NCBI GenBank assembly: GCA_937890445.1
Contig: CALACD010000508.1
Location: 1 to 34,301, forward strand
Direction: 5' to 3'
DNA from: an uncultured Acidimicrobiia bacterium
GTDB lineage: Bacteria; Actinomycetota; Acidimicrobiia; Acidimicrobiales; SZUA-35
Length of the DNA: 34,301 nucleotides
The notes under the pieces are model-generated. The model searched no databases. It was not told where the DNA came from and saw only the letters and a program-made list of their open reading frames with translations. Positions 1-8,277 of the stretch are shown here, in pieces. The position numbers and the translations under genes are program-made. Each line of letters begins with the position of its first letter. Position 1 is the stretch's first letter.

Positions 1-600
1 CTCATGTTCCACATGCACGAAGGCCACCTCGAGAGCGCACATTTCGACGACCGTCAGCCCAAACGCATGGGGAACCATCACGATCAGGTGTTCCCGGTCG
101 GCACGTTCCGGGGACCACAGAGTTGGATCGTCGTGCTCGCCCTCGATCTCCAGTGGCCGAACTTCTGTCGTGCCATGGACCGGCCCGACCTGATCGACGA
201 TCCACGGTATGACGACATGCCGAAACGAGCCGCGGCCCGCACCGAGTTGGTGGCGCTGACCGAAGCCTGGATGGCCACGTTCGACACCGACGACGAGGTG
301 CTGGCAACGCTCGAAGCGCACCGTGTGCCGTGTTCGCCGGTGCTCAAGCCGACCGACGCCTTCGGCCACGAGTACTACGAGAGTCGGGACATGGTGCGCT
401 GGGTCGACGACCCCCTGCTGGGGAAGGTGCCGATCCCCGGCTATCCGTTCAAGTTCGGCGACCAGCCCGAGTTGCCGGACCTGGTCGCTCCCCTGCTGGG
501 ACAGCACAACGCCGAAGTGCTGGCCGCCTACCTCGGCATGACGCCCGCGCGCGTACGGGAACTCGAGGCGTCAGGCGTTCTCCACCACGGCCCGACCTGA
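1..600 (+). CDS. Family III (CaiB/BaiF) CoA-transferase, C-terminal part
   Basis: The frame is open from base 1 to the TGA at 598-600, so only the last 199 residues of a protein of usually about 380-400 are present. The sequence resembles the C-terminal half of CaiB/BaiF CoA-transferases: a stretch around 'DLIDDPRYDDMPKRAAAR', then 'VPCSPVLKPTDAF' and the late 'PIPGYPFKFGDQPELP' segment typical of the family. These enzymes move CoA between carboxylic acids in the cytosol. The catalytic Asp lies in the missing N-terminal half, so activity cannot be judged. It is followed by a crotonase, an acyl-CoA ligase and a molybdenum hydroxylase on the same strand, which suggests that it activates an acid as its CoA thioester. 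The substrate cannot be told. Confidence 0.88.
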   Translation, partial: LMFHMHEGHLESAHFDDRQPKRMGNHHDQVFPVGTFRGPQSWIVVLALDLQWPNFCRAMDRPDLIDDPRYDDMPKRAAARTELVALTEAWMATFDTDDEVLATLEAHRVPCSPVLKPTDAFGHEYYESRDMVRWVDDPLLGKVPIPGYPFKFGDQPELPDLVAPLLGQHNAEVLAAYLGMTPARVRELEASGVLHHGPT

Positions 601-641
601 GCACACCGGGCCGGTTTGACGTTTCGGGTCGGAAGACCGAA

Positions 642-664
642 ACTAACGAGCGTTCGTTCGTGAC
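642..664. promoter_or_regulatory. Putative TetR-type operator upstream of the catabolic operon
   Basis: The 112-bp gap before the crotonase gene holds AACGA-gcgt-TCGTT, an inverted repeat with five-base arms, inside ACTAACGAGCGTTCGTTCGTGAC. A TTGACG hexamer lies about 20 bases upstream, but no convincing -10 follows it. A TetR gene is the second gene downstream, so autoregulation of the operon is a reasonable inference. Confidence 0.5.
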
Positions 665-712
665 CATTCGGCGCCGCTCCAGGCAGGGTGAAGACAGGCA
701 GGGGGAAGATCT

Positions 713-1498
713 GTGGGGATTCGAGTCGAAGCGCTCGCCGGCGCCGCCGAGGTCGACGCCGGCAACGAGGCCACGCCATCGGCATCACTGATCGTCATCG
801 ACCGGGCCGAGCGGCGCAACGCGCTCGACGTCGAACACTGCCAACTGCTGGGCACCGCCGTCGAAGCGAGCGTGGCCCAGGGCGACCGGGCCATCGTGCT
901 CACGGGCGACGGCACGTCGTTCTGCTCCGGAGCCGACTTCGACGCCGTGGCATCCCCCGACTTCCGCGATGCCCTCTACGCCATGCTGGGCACGATCACC
1001 GCGGCCCCCGTCCCGGTGGTTGCCGCCATCAACGGACACGCCATCGGTGCCGGATTGCAGTTGGCCATCGCCACCGACCTGCGGATCGCAGCCGGGACCG
1101 CCACCTTCGGCGTGCCGACGGCACGGCTGGGCTTGGCCGTCGATCCCTGGACCATCGAACGGCTGGTTGCCGTGGCCGGCGGCGGTGTGGCTCGTCGCCT
1201 GTTGTTGACGTGCACGTCGATCGCGACCGCCGAGGCGTTGGTGGCCGGGCTCGTCGATCGTGTCGGCACGGTGGACGACGCTATTGCGCTCGCCCTCGAT
1301 CTGGCCACCATGGCGCCCCTGACCCTTCGCTACATCAAGCACGCCATCGACTCGATCGACTCGGGCGCCACCGCCGGCATGATGGCCAACGACGCGTCGG
1401 TGGTGGCCGCGTTCGAGGCCTGCTGGTCCTCGGAGGATCTGCGCGAAGGTCTGGCGGCCCGGATCGACAAGCGGCCGGCCCGATTCGAGGGACGATGA
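713..1498 (+). CDS. Crotonase-fold (enoyl-CoA hydratase/isomerase family) protein with altered active site
   Basis: A 261-residue protein starting at GTG, chosen because of the strong ribosome site GGGGGAAG just upstream. The family landmarks are clear: 'ERRNALDVEH' near residue 40, the oxyanion segment 'GTSFCSGADFD', 'NGHAIGAGLQLA' at 107-118, and 'TFGVPTARLGLA'. In rat mitochondrial hydratase the two catalytic glutamates lie 20 residues apart, in GGGCE and QPE. Here the matching positions are Gln116 and Thr136, so both acids are missing. Plain water addition is therefore unlikely. Isomerase, thioesterase, lyase or dehalogenase-type crotonase chemistry remains possible. The gene overlaps the next one (TetR) by ATGA and belongs to the same operon. 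Confidence 0.87.
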   Translation: MGIRVEALAGAAEVDAGNEATPSASLIVIDRAERRNALDVEHCQLLGTAVEASVAQGDRAIVLTGDGTSFCSGADFDAVASPDFRDALYAMLGTITAAPVPVVAAINGHAIGAGLQLAIATDLRIAAGTATFGVPTARLGLAVDPWTIERLVAVAGGGVARRLLLTCTSIATAEALVAGLVDRVGTVDDAIALALDLATMAPLTLRYIKHAIDSIDSGATAGMMANDASVVAAFEACWSSEDLREGLAARIDKRPARFEGR

Positions 1499-2097
1499 CC
1501 GCGGCACTGCGAACAGCCGTGACCCCCGATGCGGTGCGCGCCGTCGCGCTGGAGCTGTTCGCCCAGAAGGGCTACCACGGCACGGCGCTGAGCGAGGTCG
1601 CCGGCCGACTCGAGATCCGAACCTCGAGTCTCTACAACCACATCAACTCCAAGCAGGAATTGTTGGCCCAGATCCTGCTGACCACCAGCCGCGATGTTCT
1701 GGACGACTTCGACCGAGCGGTCGAGGACGTCGATTCGGTGACCGATCGGTTGGCGGCTGCGGTGCGGGTCTATGCGCTGCGCCACGCCACCCATCGCCAC
1801 GAGGCCTTGGTCGTCAACGCCGACGTCGCTGCGCTCGACGAACCGACCCGGTCCGATGTGCTCGATCTTCGTCGCCGGCATGAAGGCGCAATCCGCAACC
1901 TGCTGGTGGAAGGCACCGAGACGGGCCACTTCGACGTGCAGCACCCGGCGGTGACCTCCTTCGGCATCCTCGAGATGTGTGTGGCCATCGCCCGCTGGTT
2001 CCGAGAGGACGGGCCGCTGACGGCCGAAGAGACAGCAGATGCACACGCCCAGCTGACTCTGCGCATGGTGGGCCTCGAGCGAAGGGATCCCGCATGA
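1495..2097 (+). CDS. TetR/AcrR family transcriptional regulator
   Basis: A 200-residue protein. The ATG at 1495 overlaps the stop of the crotonase gene; the longer track ORF from 688 is a frame extension through that gene. The N-terminal helix-turn-helix is typical: 'AVALELFAQKGYHGTALSEV' followed by 'RTSSLYNHINSKQELL'. The rest is a helical ligand-binding domain. It sits inside a CoA-thioester catabolic operon, so the likely ligand is an acyl-CoA intermediate of that pathway (inference from regulators of similar context). The likely target is the inverted repeat at 642-664. Its stop codon overlaps the start of the acyl-CoA synthetase. Confidence 0.93.
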   Translation: MTAALRTAVTPDAVRAVALELFAQKGYHGTALSEVAGRLEIRTSSLYNHINSKQELLAQILLTTSRDVLDDFDRAVEDVDSVTDRLAAAVRVYALRHATHRHEALVVNADVAALDEPTRSDVLDLRRRHEGAIRNLLVEGTETGHFDVQHPAVTSFGILEMCVAIARWFREDGPLTAEETADAHAQLTLRMVGLERRDPA

Positions 2098-3653
2098 TCC
2101 ATGTCGATGCCATCAAGCCGGTGGCCGAACTGTTGGACGGACAACGCCGCACCCGACCGACCACGATCGCCTTCAGTGACGATGCCCGCTCGGTCGACTA
2201 CGACGAGCTGTGGCAACGAACCGGTCAGCTGGCCCGACATCTGGTGCACCTGGTTTCGAACGCGGGCGAACGGGGCCTGATCCTGATGACGAACCGGGTC
2301 GAGGTCGCCGAGAGCTATCTGGCCCTGACCCGGGCCTCGCTGGTCGCGGTCTGTGTGAACGGTGCCGCCGCCGAGCCCGAAGTGGCGTATCAACTCGATC
2401 ACAGTGGGGCCCGGGTGGTGCTGACCGATGCCGACCACCTCGACATGGTGGCGTCGCTGCGCCAGACCCGACCCGACCTGGTCGTCGTGGTCGTCGGCGA
2501 CGACCCGGCGCTCCATCAGTCGACCGATCTCCACGGCTACGAGCAGCTGGCCACCACTGCGCCAGCGATGGCCGGGCGCCCCATCGACACCCTCGGCCTG
2601 GACGAGACGGCCTACCTGCTCTACACCTCGGGCACCACCGGACGACCCAAGGGTGTGATGCTGACCCAGCGCAGCCTCCTGTGGGTGGTGGCGACCTGTT
2701 GGTCCCCGATACTGGGCATCGGACCGGGCGAGCGTCTGCTCAGCCCACTGCCGCTGTTCCACTCCTATGCGCTCGACCTGTGCGTCCTGGGCATCGTGGC
2801 CACCGGCGCCTCGGTCCATCTGATGGCCCGGTTCACCACCGACGGGGTCCTCGAGCACCTACGGGCCGGCGGCTTCACCGTGCTGGCCGGTGTGCCCACC
2901 ATGTTCCAGTACCTCCTGAACGCAACAGCGGTGACCGAATCGTTCCCCGACCTCACTCGGTGCGTGACTGCCGGCGCCATCATGCCGGGGTCGGTCAACA
3001 CCGCGTTCGAGGAGCGGTTCGGGGTCACCCTTCTCGATGGCTACGGCATCACCGAGACCTCGACCATGGTTGCCATGAACTGGCCGAACAGCGCACGGGT
3101 TCCGGGCTCGTGCGGCTTCGCGGTGACCGGGGTGGGGATTCGCCTGGTCGACCCCGGAACCGGACGAGACGTCGGCACCGGTGTCGACGGCGAGGTCTGG
3201 GTGTCGGGGCCCGGGGTGATGCAGGGGTACTTCGACAACCCGGAGGCCACCGAGGCGGTGCTCACCGACGGCTGGTATCACACCGGTGACCTGGCCCGGC
3301 GGGACGACAACGGGTTCCTGACCATCAGCGGCCGCACCAAGGAGTTGATCATCCGGGGCGGTGAGAACATCTATCCGGCCGAGGTCGAGGCCGCCATCCT
3401 GCTGGCCCCGGGCGTCGCCGACGCCGCCGTGGTCGCTGCCCCTCACCCTCAGCTGGGAGAGGTGCCGGTGGCCTTCGTCGTTCCCGAGCCGGGCACGACC
3501 CTGGACATCGAAGGAATCTTGGCCACCGTGGCCGGACAGCTGACCTCGTTCAAGGTGCCGGCCGAGATCCATCAGGCCGACGCCATTCCCCGCACCGGCT
3601 CGGGCAAGACCAAACGCTTCGAGCTGCAGGCCCGCCTGCCCCACGACCAATGA
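2094..3653 (+). CDS. AMP-forming acyl-CoA synthetase (class I adenylate-forming ligase)
   Basis: A 519-residue protein starting at the ATG inside the ATGA overlap with the TetR gene. It would activate a carboxylic acid to its acyl-adenylate and then to the CoA thioester in the cytosol. All core motifs are intact: P-loop-like 'YTSGTTGRPKG' near 178, 'GYGITETS' near 317, 'YHTGDLARRDDNGFL' near 394, hinge 'SGRTKELIIRGGENIYP', and the C-terminal 'PRTGSGKTKR' with the catalytic lysine. The length is normal for fatty-acid or aromatic-acid ligases. The substrate cannot be read from the sequence. A 15-bp tandem repeat begins exactly at the stop codon. Confidence 0.95.
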   Translation: MIHVDAIKPVAELLDGQRRTRPTTIAFSDDARSVDYDELWQRTGQLARHLVHLVSNAGERGLILMTNRVEVAESYLALTRASLVAVCVNGAAAEPEVAYQLDHSGARVVLTDADHLDMVASLRQTRPDLVVVVVGDDPALHQSTDLHGYEQLATTAPAMAGRPIDTLGLDETAYLLYTSGTTGRPKGVMLTQRSLLWVVATCWSPILGIGPGERLLSPLPLFHSYALDLCVLGIVATGASVHLMARFTTDGVLEHLRAGGFTVLAGVPTMFQYLLNATAVTESFPDLTRCVTAGAIMPGSVNTAFEERFGVTLLDGYGITETSTMVAMNWPNSARVPGSCGFAVTGVGIRLVDPGTGRDVGTGVDGEVWVSGPGVMQGYFDNPEATEAVLTDGWYHTGDLARRDDNGFLTISGRTKELIIRGGENIYPAEVEAAILLAPGVADAAVVAAPHPQLGEVPVAFVVPEPGTTLDIEGILATVAGQLTSFKVPAEIHQADAIPRTGSGKTKRFELQARLPHDQ

Positions 3654-3695
3654 TTCCAGAAACCCTGACGCCAGAAACCCTGACGCCAGAAACCC
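3651..3695 (+). repeat. 15-bp tandem repeat x3 carrying an in-frame stop codon in each unit
   Basis: Three units TGAttCCAGAAACCC / TGACGCCAGAAACCC / TGACGCCAGAAACCC start at the stop codon of the acyl-CoA synthetase, followed by a decayed fourth unit (cgactcc...). Each unit puts a TGA in the reading frame of the ligase, so the stop is present three times in register. Confidence 0.9.
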
Positions 3696-3738
3696 CGACT
3701 CCACACTTCGCGACCCCGACCACGAAAGCGACACTGCC

Positions 3739-4503
3739 ATGGATCTGCAACTGAACGACACGACCGTCCTGGTGACCGGCGGTGGACAAGGCCTCGGCCT
3801 GGCCATCGGCAAGGCGTTCGCGGCCGAAGGTTGCCGCGTCGCATTCCTGTACAACTCTTCCGGAGCCGGGGCCGAAGCGGCGGCGGCCGAGATCACGGCC
3901 GCCGGCGGTCGAGCCATGGCCGTCGGCGCCGACCTCCGGGATCGGGCCGCGGTCGAGGCCGCAGCCGCCGCGGTCCAGGCCGAGCTCGGGCCGGTCGGGG
4001 TGCTGGTCAACAACGCGGCGGCCACGCAGTCCAAACCGTTCTTCGAGTCGACCGAGGAGGACTGGGCCCCCCAGATCGACGTCACGGTCGGTGGCACGCT
4101 CCGCATCTGTCACGTGGTGGGTCAGCAGATGGCGGCCAACGGCGGCGGAGCCATCATCAACCTGATGGGCGACTCGGGCCGGGTCGGCGAGTCCCGACTC
4201 CTGGTCACCGCCGCCACCCGCTCGTCCACCATCGGCCTGACCAAGTCGCTGGCCAAGGAGCTGGCTCGCAACGGGATCCGGGCCAACGCAGTGTCGATCG
4301 CCCTGGTCCGCACCGACAACCTCGACGCCCACACCGGCGAGGCCGACGACGAACGCATGGCCAAGATCCTGGCCGCCTACCCGCTGCGGCGCCTGGGCCG
4401 ACCCGACGACGTCATTCCCATGATCCTCTTGCTGGCCTCTCCGTTGTCGTCGTGGACCACCGGTCAGGTGATCTCGGTCAACGGCGGCTACTCGATGGTC
4501 TGA
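3739..4503 (+). CDS. Short-chain dehydrogenase/reductase fold protein lacking the S-Y-K catalytic residues
   Basis: A 254-residue classical-length SDR. The nucleotide-binding motif 'VTGGGQGLGLAIG' is present near residue 13, 'LVNNAAA' near 90, and the C-terminal 'GQVISVNGGYSMV' is typical. The catalytic region is not normal: where FabG-like enzymes read Y-x-x-x-K, this protein reads Thr157-A-A-T-Arg161, anchored by the following 'IGLTKSLAKELARNGIRAN'. The catalytic Ser position, 13 residues before the Tyr, is Gly144. The cofactor fold is kept but the standard proton relay is lost. It may catalyse an unusual reaction or play a non-catalytic role. Its stop overlaps the next start by one base (TGATG), so it is translationally coupled to the molybdenum hydroxylase. 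Confidence 0.85.
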   Translation: MDLQLNDTTVLVTGGGQGLGLAIGKAFAAEGCRVAFLYNSSGAGAEAAAAEITAAGGRAMAVGADLRDRAAVEAAAAAVQAELGPVGVLVNNAAATQSKPFFESTEEDWAPQIDVTVGGTLRICHVVGQQMAANGGGAIINLMGDSGRVGESRLLVTAATRSSTIGLTKSLAKELARNGIRANAVSIALVRTDNLDAHTGEADDERMAKILAAYPLRRLGRPDDVIPMILLLASPLSSWTTGQVISVNGGYSMV

Positions 4504-6857
4504 TGGTGGCGTCCCTCGATCAGTCGACGACCACCGCGGGGCCCATCGGTACCAGCCCGCGCCGCAAGGAGGACCATCGTCTCCTCACCGGCCGAGGTCG
4601 CTTCGTGTCCGACCTGCAGCTGCCCCGGATGCGCCACGTCGCCTTCGTTCGCAGCACCTACGCCCATGCCCGGATCGTCTCGATCGACTGCAACGAACTG
4701 GACCCGATCGATCATCCGGTGTTCACCGCCCTGTCACCGGGGTTCGAGGTCGGGCTGTTCGCCCAGAGCGCGCTGCCCGGCTACGTCGAGACCGAGCAAC
4801 CTCCCCTGGCGCGGGGCAAGACCCGCTTCGCCGGCGAAGCCATCGCGGCCGTTGTGGCCGACGACCGCTACCAGGCCGAGGACGCAGCCGAGGGAGTGGT
4901 CGTCGACTACGAACCGTTGCCCGTGACCGTCCGAGCCTGGGACGAACCACAGCACCCGGTGCACGACGCGGCCCTCGACAACGTGCTGTTGGCCCGTACG
5001 TTCTCCGCCGGCGACGTCGACGCGGCCCTGGCCGCCGCCGCCGTCGTTGTCCGACGAGAAGTGGTGACCAACCGACACGGCGGCAACCCGATGGAGGGTC
5101 GGGCCGGCGTCGCCCTGTGGGAGGGATCGGCTCGGGACGGGCACCTCACGTTCTGGTCGGGAACCCAGATCCCCCACCTGGTTCGCAACCTCCTGGCCGA
5201 GTTGCTCGAGCTACCGGAATCCAACGTGCGGGTCATCGCCCCTGATGTGGGCGGGGGTTTCGGCACCAAGGCCGTGCTGTACCCCGAAGATCTTGCCCTG
5301 TGCCTGATGGCCCGGTCGTTGCCCGGCACGCCGCTGAAATGGGTCGAGGACCGGGCCGAACACCTGGCGGCGGCCACTGCCGCCCGGGATCACCGCTACG
5401 AGCTCGAAGCCGGATTCGACGCCGAGGGTCATCTGGTCGGCATCCGGGGCGAGGCCTGGTGCAACGTCGGCGCCTATTCGGTCTACCCGTGGACGGCCGG
5501 CATCGAGGCGTTGATGGCCGGAGGACTGCTGACCGGCCCGTACAAGGTCGAGAACTATCGCTGCAGCGTCCGAGGCGTGGCCACCAACACCGCCCCCTCG
5601 GGCCCGTACCGGGGTGTGGCCCGACCAGCCACCGTCTATGCCATGGAATGCCTGCTCGATTCGGGTGCTCGGGCCCTGGGAATGGACTCCATCGACATCC
5701 GCCGCGTCAACCTGATCGGGCCCGACGACGTGCCCTACCGGCTACCGACCCGCCTGATCGACGACACCGGCCACTACGCCGAATGCCTCGACGCCTGCAT
5801 CGAGCGGTTGGGTCTGGACGAGCTACGGGCCGAGCAGGCGAGACGCCGAGCCGAGGGTGGCAAGCCGATCGGTATCGGTCTGGCCTGCTACAACGAGCTG
5901 ACCGGGTTGGGCCGGGCCGCCTCGGCCGGTCCCCGCATGCCGTTCCGGACCGGTCACGAGGCGTGCACGGTGCGGATCAACCCCGACGGCAAGGTCGTGG
6001 TCCTCTCCGGGGTCACCTCGCAGGGCCAGGGGCTCGAAACCACACTGGCCCAGGTGGTGGCCGAAGCCGTCGGGGTGAACTACGACGACGTCGAGGTTCG
6101 CTACGGCGATACCGACCAGTCGTTGTGGGGCTTCGGCGCCTTCTCGTCCCGCCAGGCCGTCATCGCCGGTGGCGCCGCCAACCTGGCCGCCGTCGACGTA
6201 CGGGAGTCGGCACTGCGGTTGGCAGCCGAGTTGTACGAGGCGTCGCCCGATGATCTTCGGCTGGAGAACGGTTCGTTCTACGTCGCCGGGTCGCCCGAGG
6301 CCGTGGGAACGTTGGCCGATGCTGCTCGCGTTGCCTACCTCGAATCGAACCGGTTGCCTCCGGGGTTCGAGCCCGGGCTCGATGCCACCCGCTTCTACGA
6401 CCCGGTGATGGGGGCGTTCGCTGCCGGGGTCCAGGTGGCCGCCATCGAGCTCGACCCGTCCACGGGAGAGATCACGATCCTGCGGTGGGTGTGTGTCGAG
6501 GATGCCGGCCGGGTGGTGCATCCCCAGATCGTCGACGGACAGATCGCCGGTTCCCTGGCCCAGGGCATCGGGGGCGCCCAGTACGAGCACCTCGTCTACG
6601 ACGACGAGGGCAATCTCCGAACCGGAACGTTGCTTGACTACCTGATGCCGACGTCGGCCGAGATCCCCGAGTTCGAGATCGGCCACATCGAACGTCCGGC
6701 CGACAACCCCCTGGGCGTCCGGGGTGTGGGCGAGGGTGGAACCCTGGGGCCGGCCGCCGTCCTGGCCAGTGCCGTGGCCGATGCGGTCGGGATCGACATC
6801 GACCAACTGCCGCTCACCCCGGAACGTCTGTGGTTGGCACTGGAGGACCAGCGATGA
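4503..6857 (+). CDS. Molybdenum hydroxylase large subunit (xanthine dehydrogenase/CoxL family)
   Basis: A 784-residue protein, starting at the ATG that overlaps the SDR stop. It is the molybdopterin-cytosine-dinucleotide-type catalytic subunit of a three-subunit hydroxylase encoded together with the next two genes. The a/b hammerhead N-terminus begins with 'RKEDHRLLTGRGRFVSDL'. 'GGGFGTK' lies near 250, the active-site loop near 367 reads 'PYRGVARP', and the C-terminal 'GVGEGGTLGPAA' near 740 carries the catalytic Glu. The loop is not the AYRCSFR of true (form I) CO dehydrogenase, so this is more likely a hydroxylase of an organic, perhaps heterocyclic or CoA-linked, substrate. Gene order is large-FAD-FeS, with 4-base overlaps. 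Confidence 0.94.
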   Translation: MVASLDQSTTTAGPIGTSPRRKEDHRLLTGRGRFVSDLQLPRMRHVAFVRSTYAHARIVSIDCNELDPIDHPVFTALSPGFEVGLFAQSALPGYVETEQPPLARGKTRFAGEAIAAVVADDRYQAEDAAEGVVVDYEPLPVTVRAWDEPQHPVHDAALDNVLLARTFSAGDVDAALAAAAVVVRREVVTNRHGGNPMEGRAGVALWEGSARDGHLTFWSGTQIPHLVRNLLAELLELPESNVRVIAPDVGGGFGTKAVLYPEDLALCLMARSLPGTPLKWVEDRAEHLAAATAARDHRYELEAGFDAEGHLVGIRGEAWCNVGAYSVYPWTAGIEALMAGGLLTGPYKVENYRCSVRGVATNTAPSGPYRGVARPATVYAMECLLDSGARALGMDSIDIRRVNLIGPDDVPYRLPTRLIDDTGHYAECLDACIERLGLDELRAEQARRRAEGGKPIGIGLACYNELTGLGRAASAGPRMPFRTGHEACTVRINPDGKVVVLSGVTSQGQGLETTLAQVVAEAVGVNYDDVEVRYGDTDQSLWGFGAFSSRQAVIAGGAANLAAVDVRESALRLAAELYEASPDDLRLENGSFYVAGSPEAVGTLADAARVAYLESNRLPPGFEPGLDATRFYDPVMGAFAAGVQVAAIELDPSTGEITILRWVCVEDAGRVVHPQIVDGQIAGSLAQGIGGAQYEHLVYDDEGNLRTGTLLDYLMPTSAEIPEFEIGHIERPADNPLGVRGVGEGGTLGPAAVLASAVADAVGIDIDQLPLTPERLWLALEDQR

Positions 6858-7684
6858 AGTCGGCGCCATTCGACTACCACCGGGCCACATCGGTGGACGA
6901 TGCCGTCGCCGTCCTGACGGCCTCCGACGGTGAGGCCAAGGTGATCGCCGGGGGCCAGAGCCTGGTGCCGCTGCTGTCGATGCGGATGGCGCAACCCACG
7001 GTGTTGGTCGACTTGAACGGTCTGGCCGAGCTTCGCAGTGACCGACCCACCGTGACCGACGGGCGTGCCCGCTTCGGCTCCATGACCCGACACGCCCAAC
7101 TGGCCATCCAGACCCACCATGGGTTGGCGGCCGAGATGGCCGGCTGGATCGGGCACACGGCCATTCGAACCCGGGGCACCCTGGGGGGAAGCCTGGCCCA
7201 CGCCGACCCCAATGCCGAATGCCCGGCCCTGGCCCTGGCCTGCGATGCCGCCCTCTCGGTGCAGGGAGCAGACGGTGTACGAACGATTCCGGCCGCGGAG
7301 TTCTTCGCCGGGATGCTGCAGACGGCGCTGGCCGACGACGAGATCCTGACCGTCATCGACCTGGCCGTTCCCCGCCGGTGGGGATTCGCCGAGTTGGCTC
7401 GACGACATGGCGACTTCGCCCTCGTACTGGCCACGGTCACCGAGCTGGCCGATGGTTGGCGAGTAGTGGTGGGCGGGGTCGAGGGGACCCCGGTCCGACT
7501 GGCTGATGCCGAGGCCGCGTTGAGCAGTGACGCCTCGACCGACGAGGTCGGACGAACCGTGGAGGAGTCGATCGTCGCCTATGACGATCTCCATGCCACC
7601 AGCCGCTATCGACGAGCCATGGCGGCCGAACTCGTACGGCGAGCCGTCGACCAGGCCCGCCGGACCCAGGGAGAAGCATCATGA
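6854..7684 (+). CDS. Molybdenum hydroxylase FAD-binding (medium) subunit
   Basis: A 276-residue protein starting at the ATG inside the ATGA overlap with the large subunit. Both FAD motifs of the CoxM/XdhB family are present: 'IAGGQSLVPLLSMRMAQP' near 33-50 and 'RTRGTLGGSLAHADPNAE' near 107-124. The second half is the CO-dehydrogenase flavoprotein C-terminal domain. It accepts electrons from the [2Fe-2S] subunit encoded next. Length and motifs are normal. Confidence 0.95.
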   Translation: MKSAPFDYHRATSVDDAVAVLTASDGEAKVIAGGQSLVPLLSMRMAQPTVLVDLNGLAELRSDRPTVTDGRARFGSMTRHAQLAIQTHHGLAAEMAGWIGHTAIRTRGTLGGSLAHADPNAECPALALACDAALSVQGADGVRTIPAAEFFAGMLQTALADDEILTVIDLAVPRRWGFAELARRHGDFALVLATVTELADGWRVVVGGVEGTPVRLADAEAALSSDASTDEVGRTVEESIVAYDDLHATSRYRRAMAAELVRRAVDQARRTQGEAS

Positions 7685-7725
7685 CGACCGACCGTGTGAC
7701 GACCGACCGTGTGACGACCGAGACG
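7681..7725 (+). repeat. 15-bp tandem repeat x3 at a start codon
   Basis: ATGACGACCGACCGT / GTGACGACCGACCGT / GTGACGACCGAGACG. Each unit begins with a possible start codon (ATG, GTG, GTG) in the same frame as the [2Fe-2S] subunit. Confidence 0.9.
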
Positions 7726-8277
7726 AAGGTCGAGTTGTCGATCAATGGTCGACGCCACGTCGTGGGAGTGGAACCGCGTCACACCTTGGGCGACGTGCTG
7801 CGAGAACAGCTCGGTCTCACCGGCACCCACCTCGGATGTGAACACGGCGTGTGCGGAGCCTGCACCGTGCTCGTCGACGGGGAACCGACACGCTCCTGCC
7901 TGGTCTTCGCCGTGCAGATGGACCAGACCGAGATCACCACGATCGAGGGGCTGGCGGCAGCGGACGGAACCCTCCATCCGGTGCAGGAGGCCTTCTCGGC
8001 GTGCCATGGCTTGCAGTGCGGTTTCTGTACCCCCGGCTTCGTACTGACTGCCGTGCACCTGCTTGCCACCAATCCGGCTCCCGATCGGGCCACCATCCGA
8101 CGTGAACTGTCGGGGAATCTCTGTCGGTGCACCGGCTACGTGGGCATCATCTCTGCTGTCGAACGAGCGGCTGTCGAACGAGCGGCTGTCGAACGAGCGG
8201 CTGTCGAACGAGCGGTCACGAACGCTGCTGCTGTTGCTGCATCCGCTGCTGACGAACCGTCATCTCCGAGGCATTGA
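7681..8277 (+). CDS. Molybdenum hydroxylase [2Fe-2S] (small) subunit with repeat-extended ends
   Basis: A 198-residue protein, longer than the usual 150-170 of CoxS-type subunits. The plant-type cluster motif 'CEHGVCGACTVLVDGE' starts at Cys53. The second, C-terminal cluster uses 'CGFCTPGF' and 'GNLCRCTGY'. The extra length comes from tandem repeats: at the N-terminus TDRVT is doubled, and after the second cluster domain there are four AAVER-type pentapeptides, then an Ala-rich tail. The last 62 bases overlap the convergent transglutaminase gene. Start at the ATG overlapping the FAD subunit stop; in-frame GTG codons at 7696 and 7711, each copied by the repeat, are alternatives. Confidence 0.94.
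   Translation: MTTDRVTTDRVTTETKVELSINGRRHVVGVEPRHTLGDVLREQLGLTGTHLGCEHGVCGACTVLVDGEPTRSCLVFAVQMDQTEITTIEGLAAADGTLHPVQEAFSACHGLQCGFCTPGFVLTAVHLLATNPAPDRATIRRELSGNLCRCTGYVGIISAVERAAVERAAVERAAVERAVTNAAAVAASAADEPSSPRH
8155..8214 (+). repeat. 15-bp perfect tandem repeat x4 in the 3' end of the FeS subunit gene
   Basis: Four identical copies of GCTGTCGAACGAGCG, coding for A-V-E-R-A in series, directly after the conserved FeS domain. The array ends just before the stop of the convergent transglutaminase gene and pushes the two genes into overlap. Confidence 0.95.

Noticed and set aside
4503-6857. Carbon monoxide dehydrogenase (CoxL form I)
   Set aside because: The active-site loop is PYRGVARP, not AYRCSFR. 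The same holds for 28420-30786 (AYRGAGQ).
8155-8214. CRISPR array
   Set aside because: The 15-bp units are directly adjacent without spacers and lie within a coding frame.
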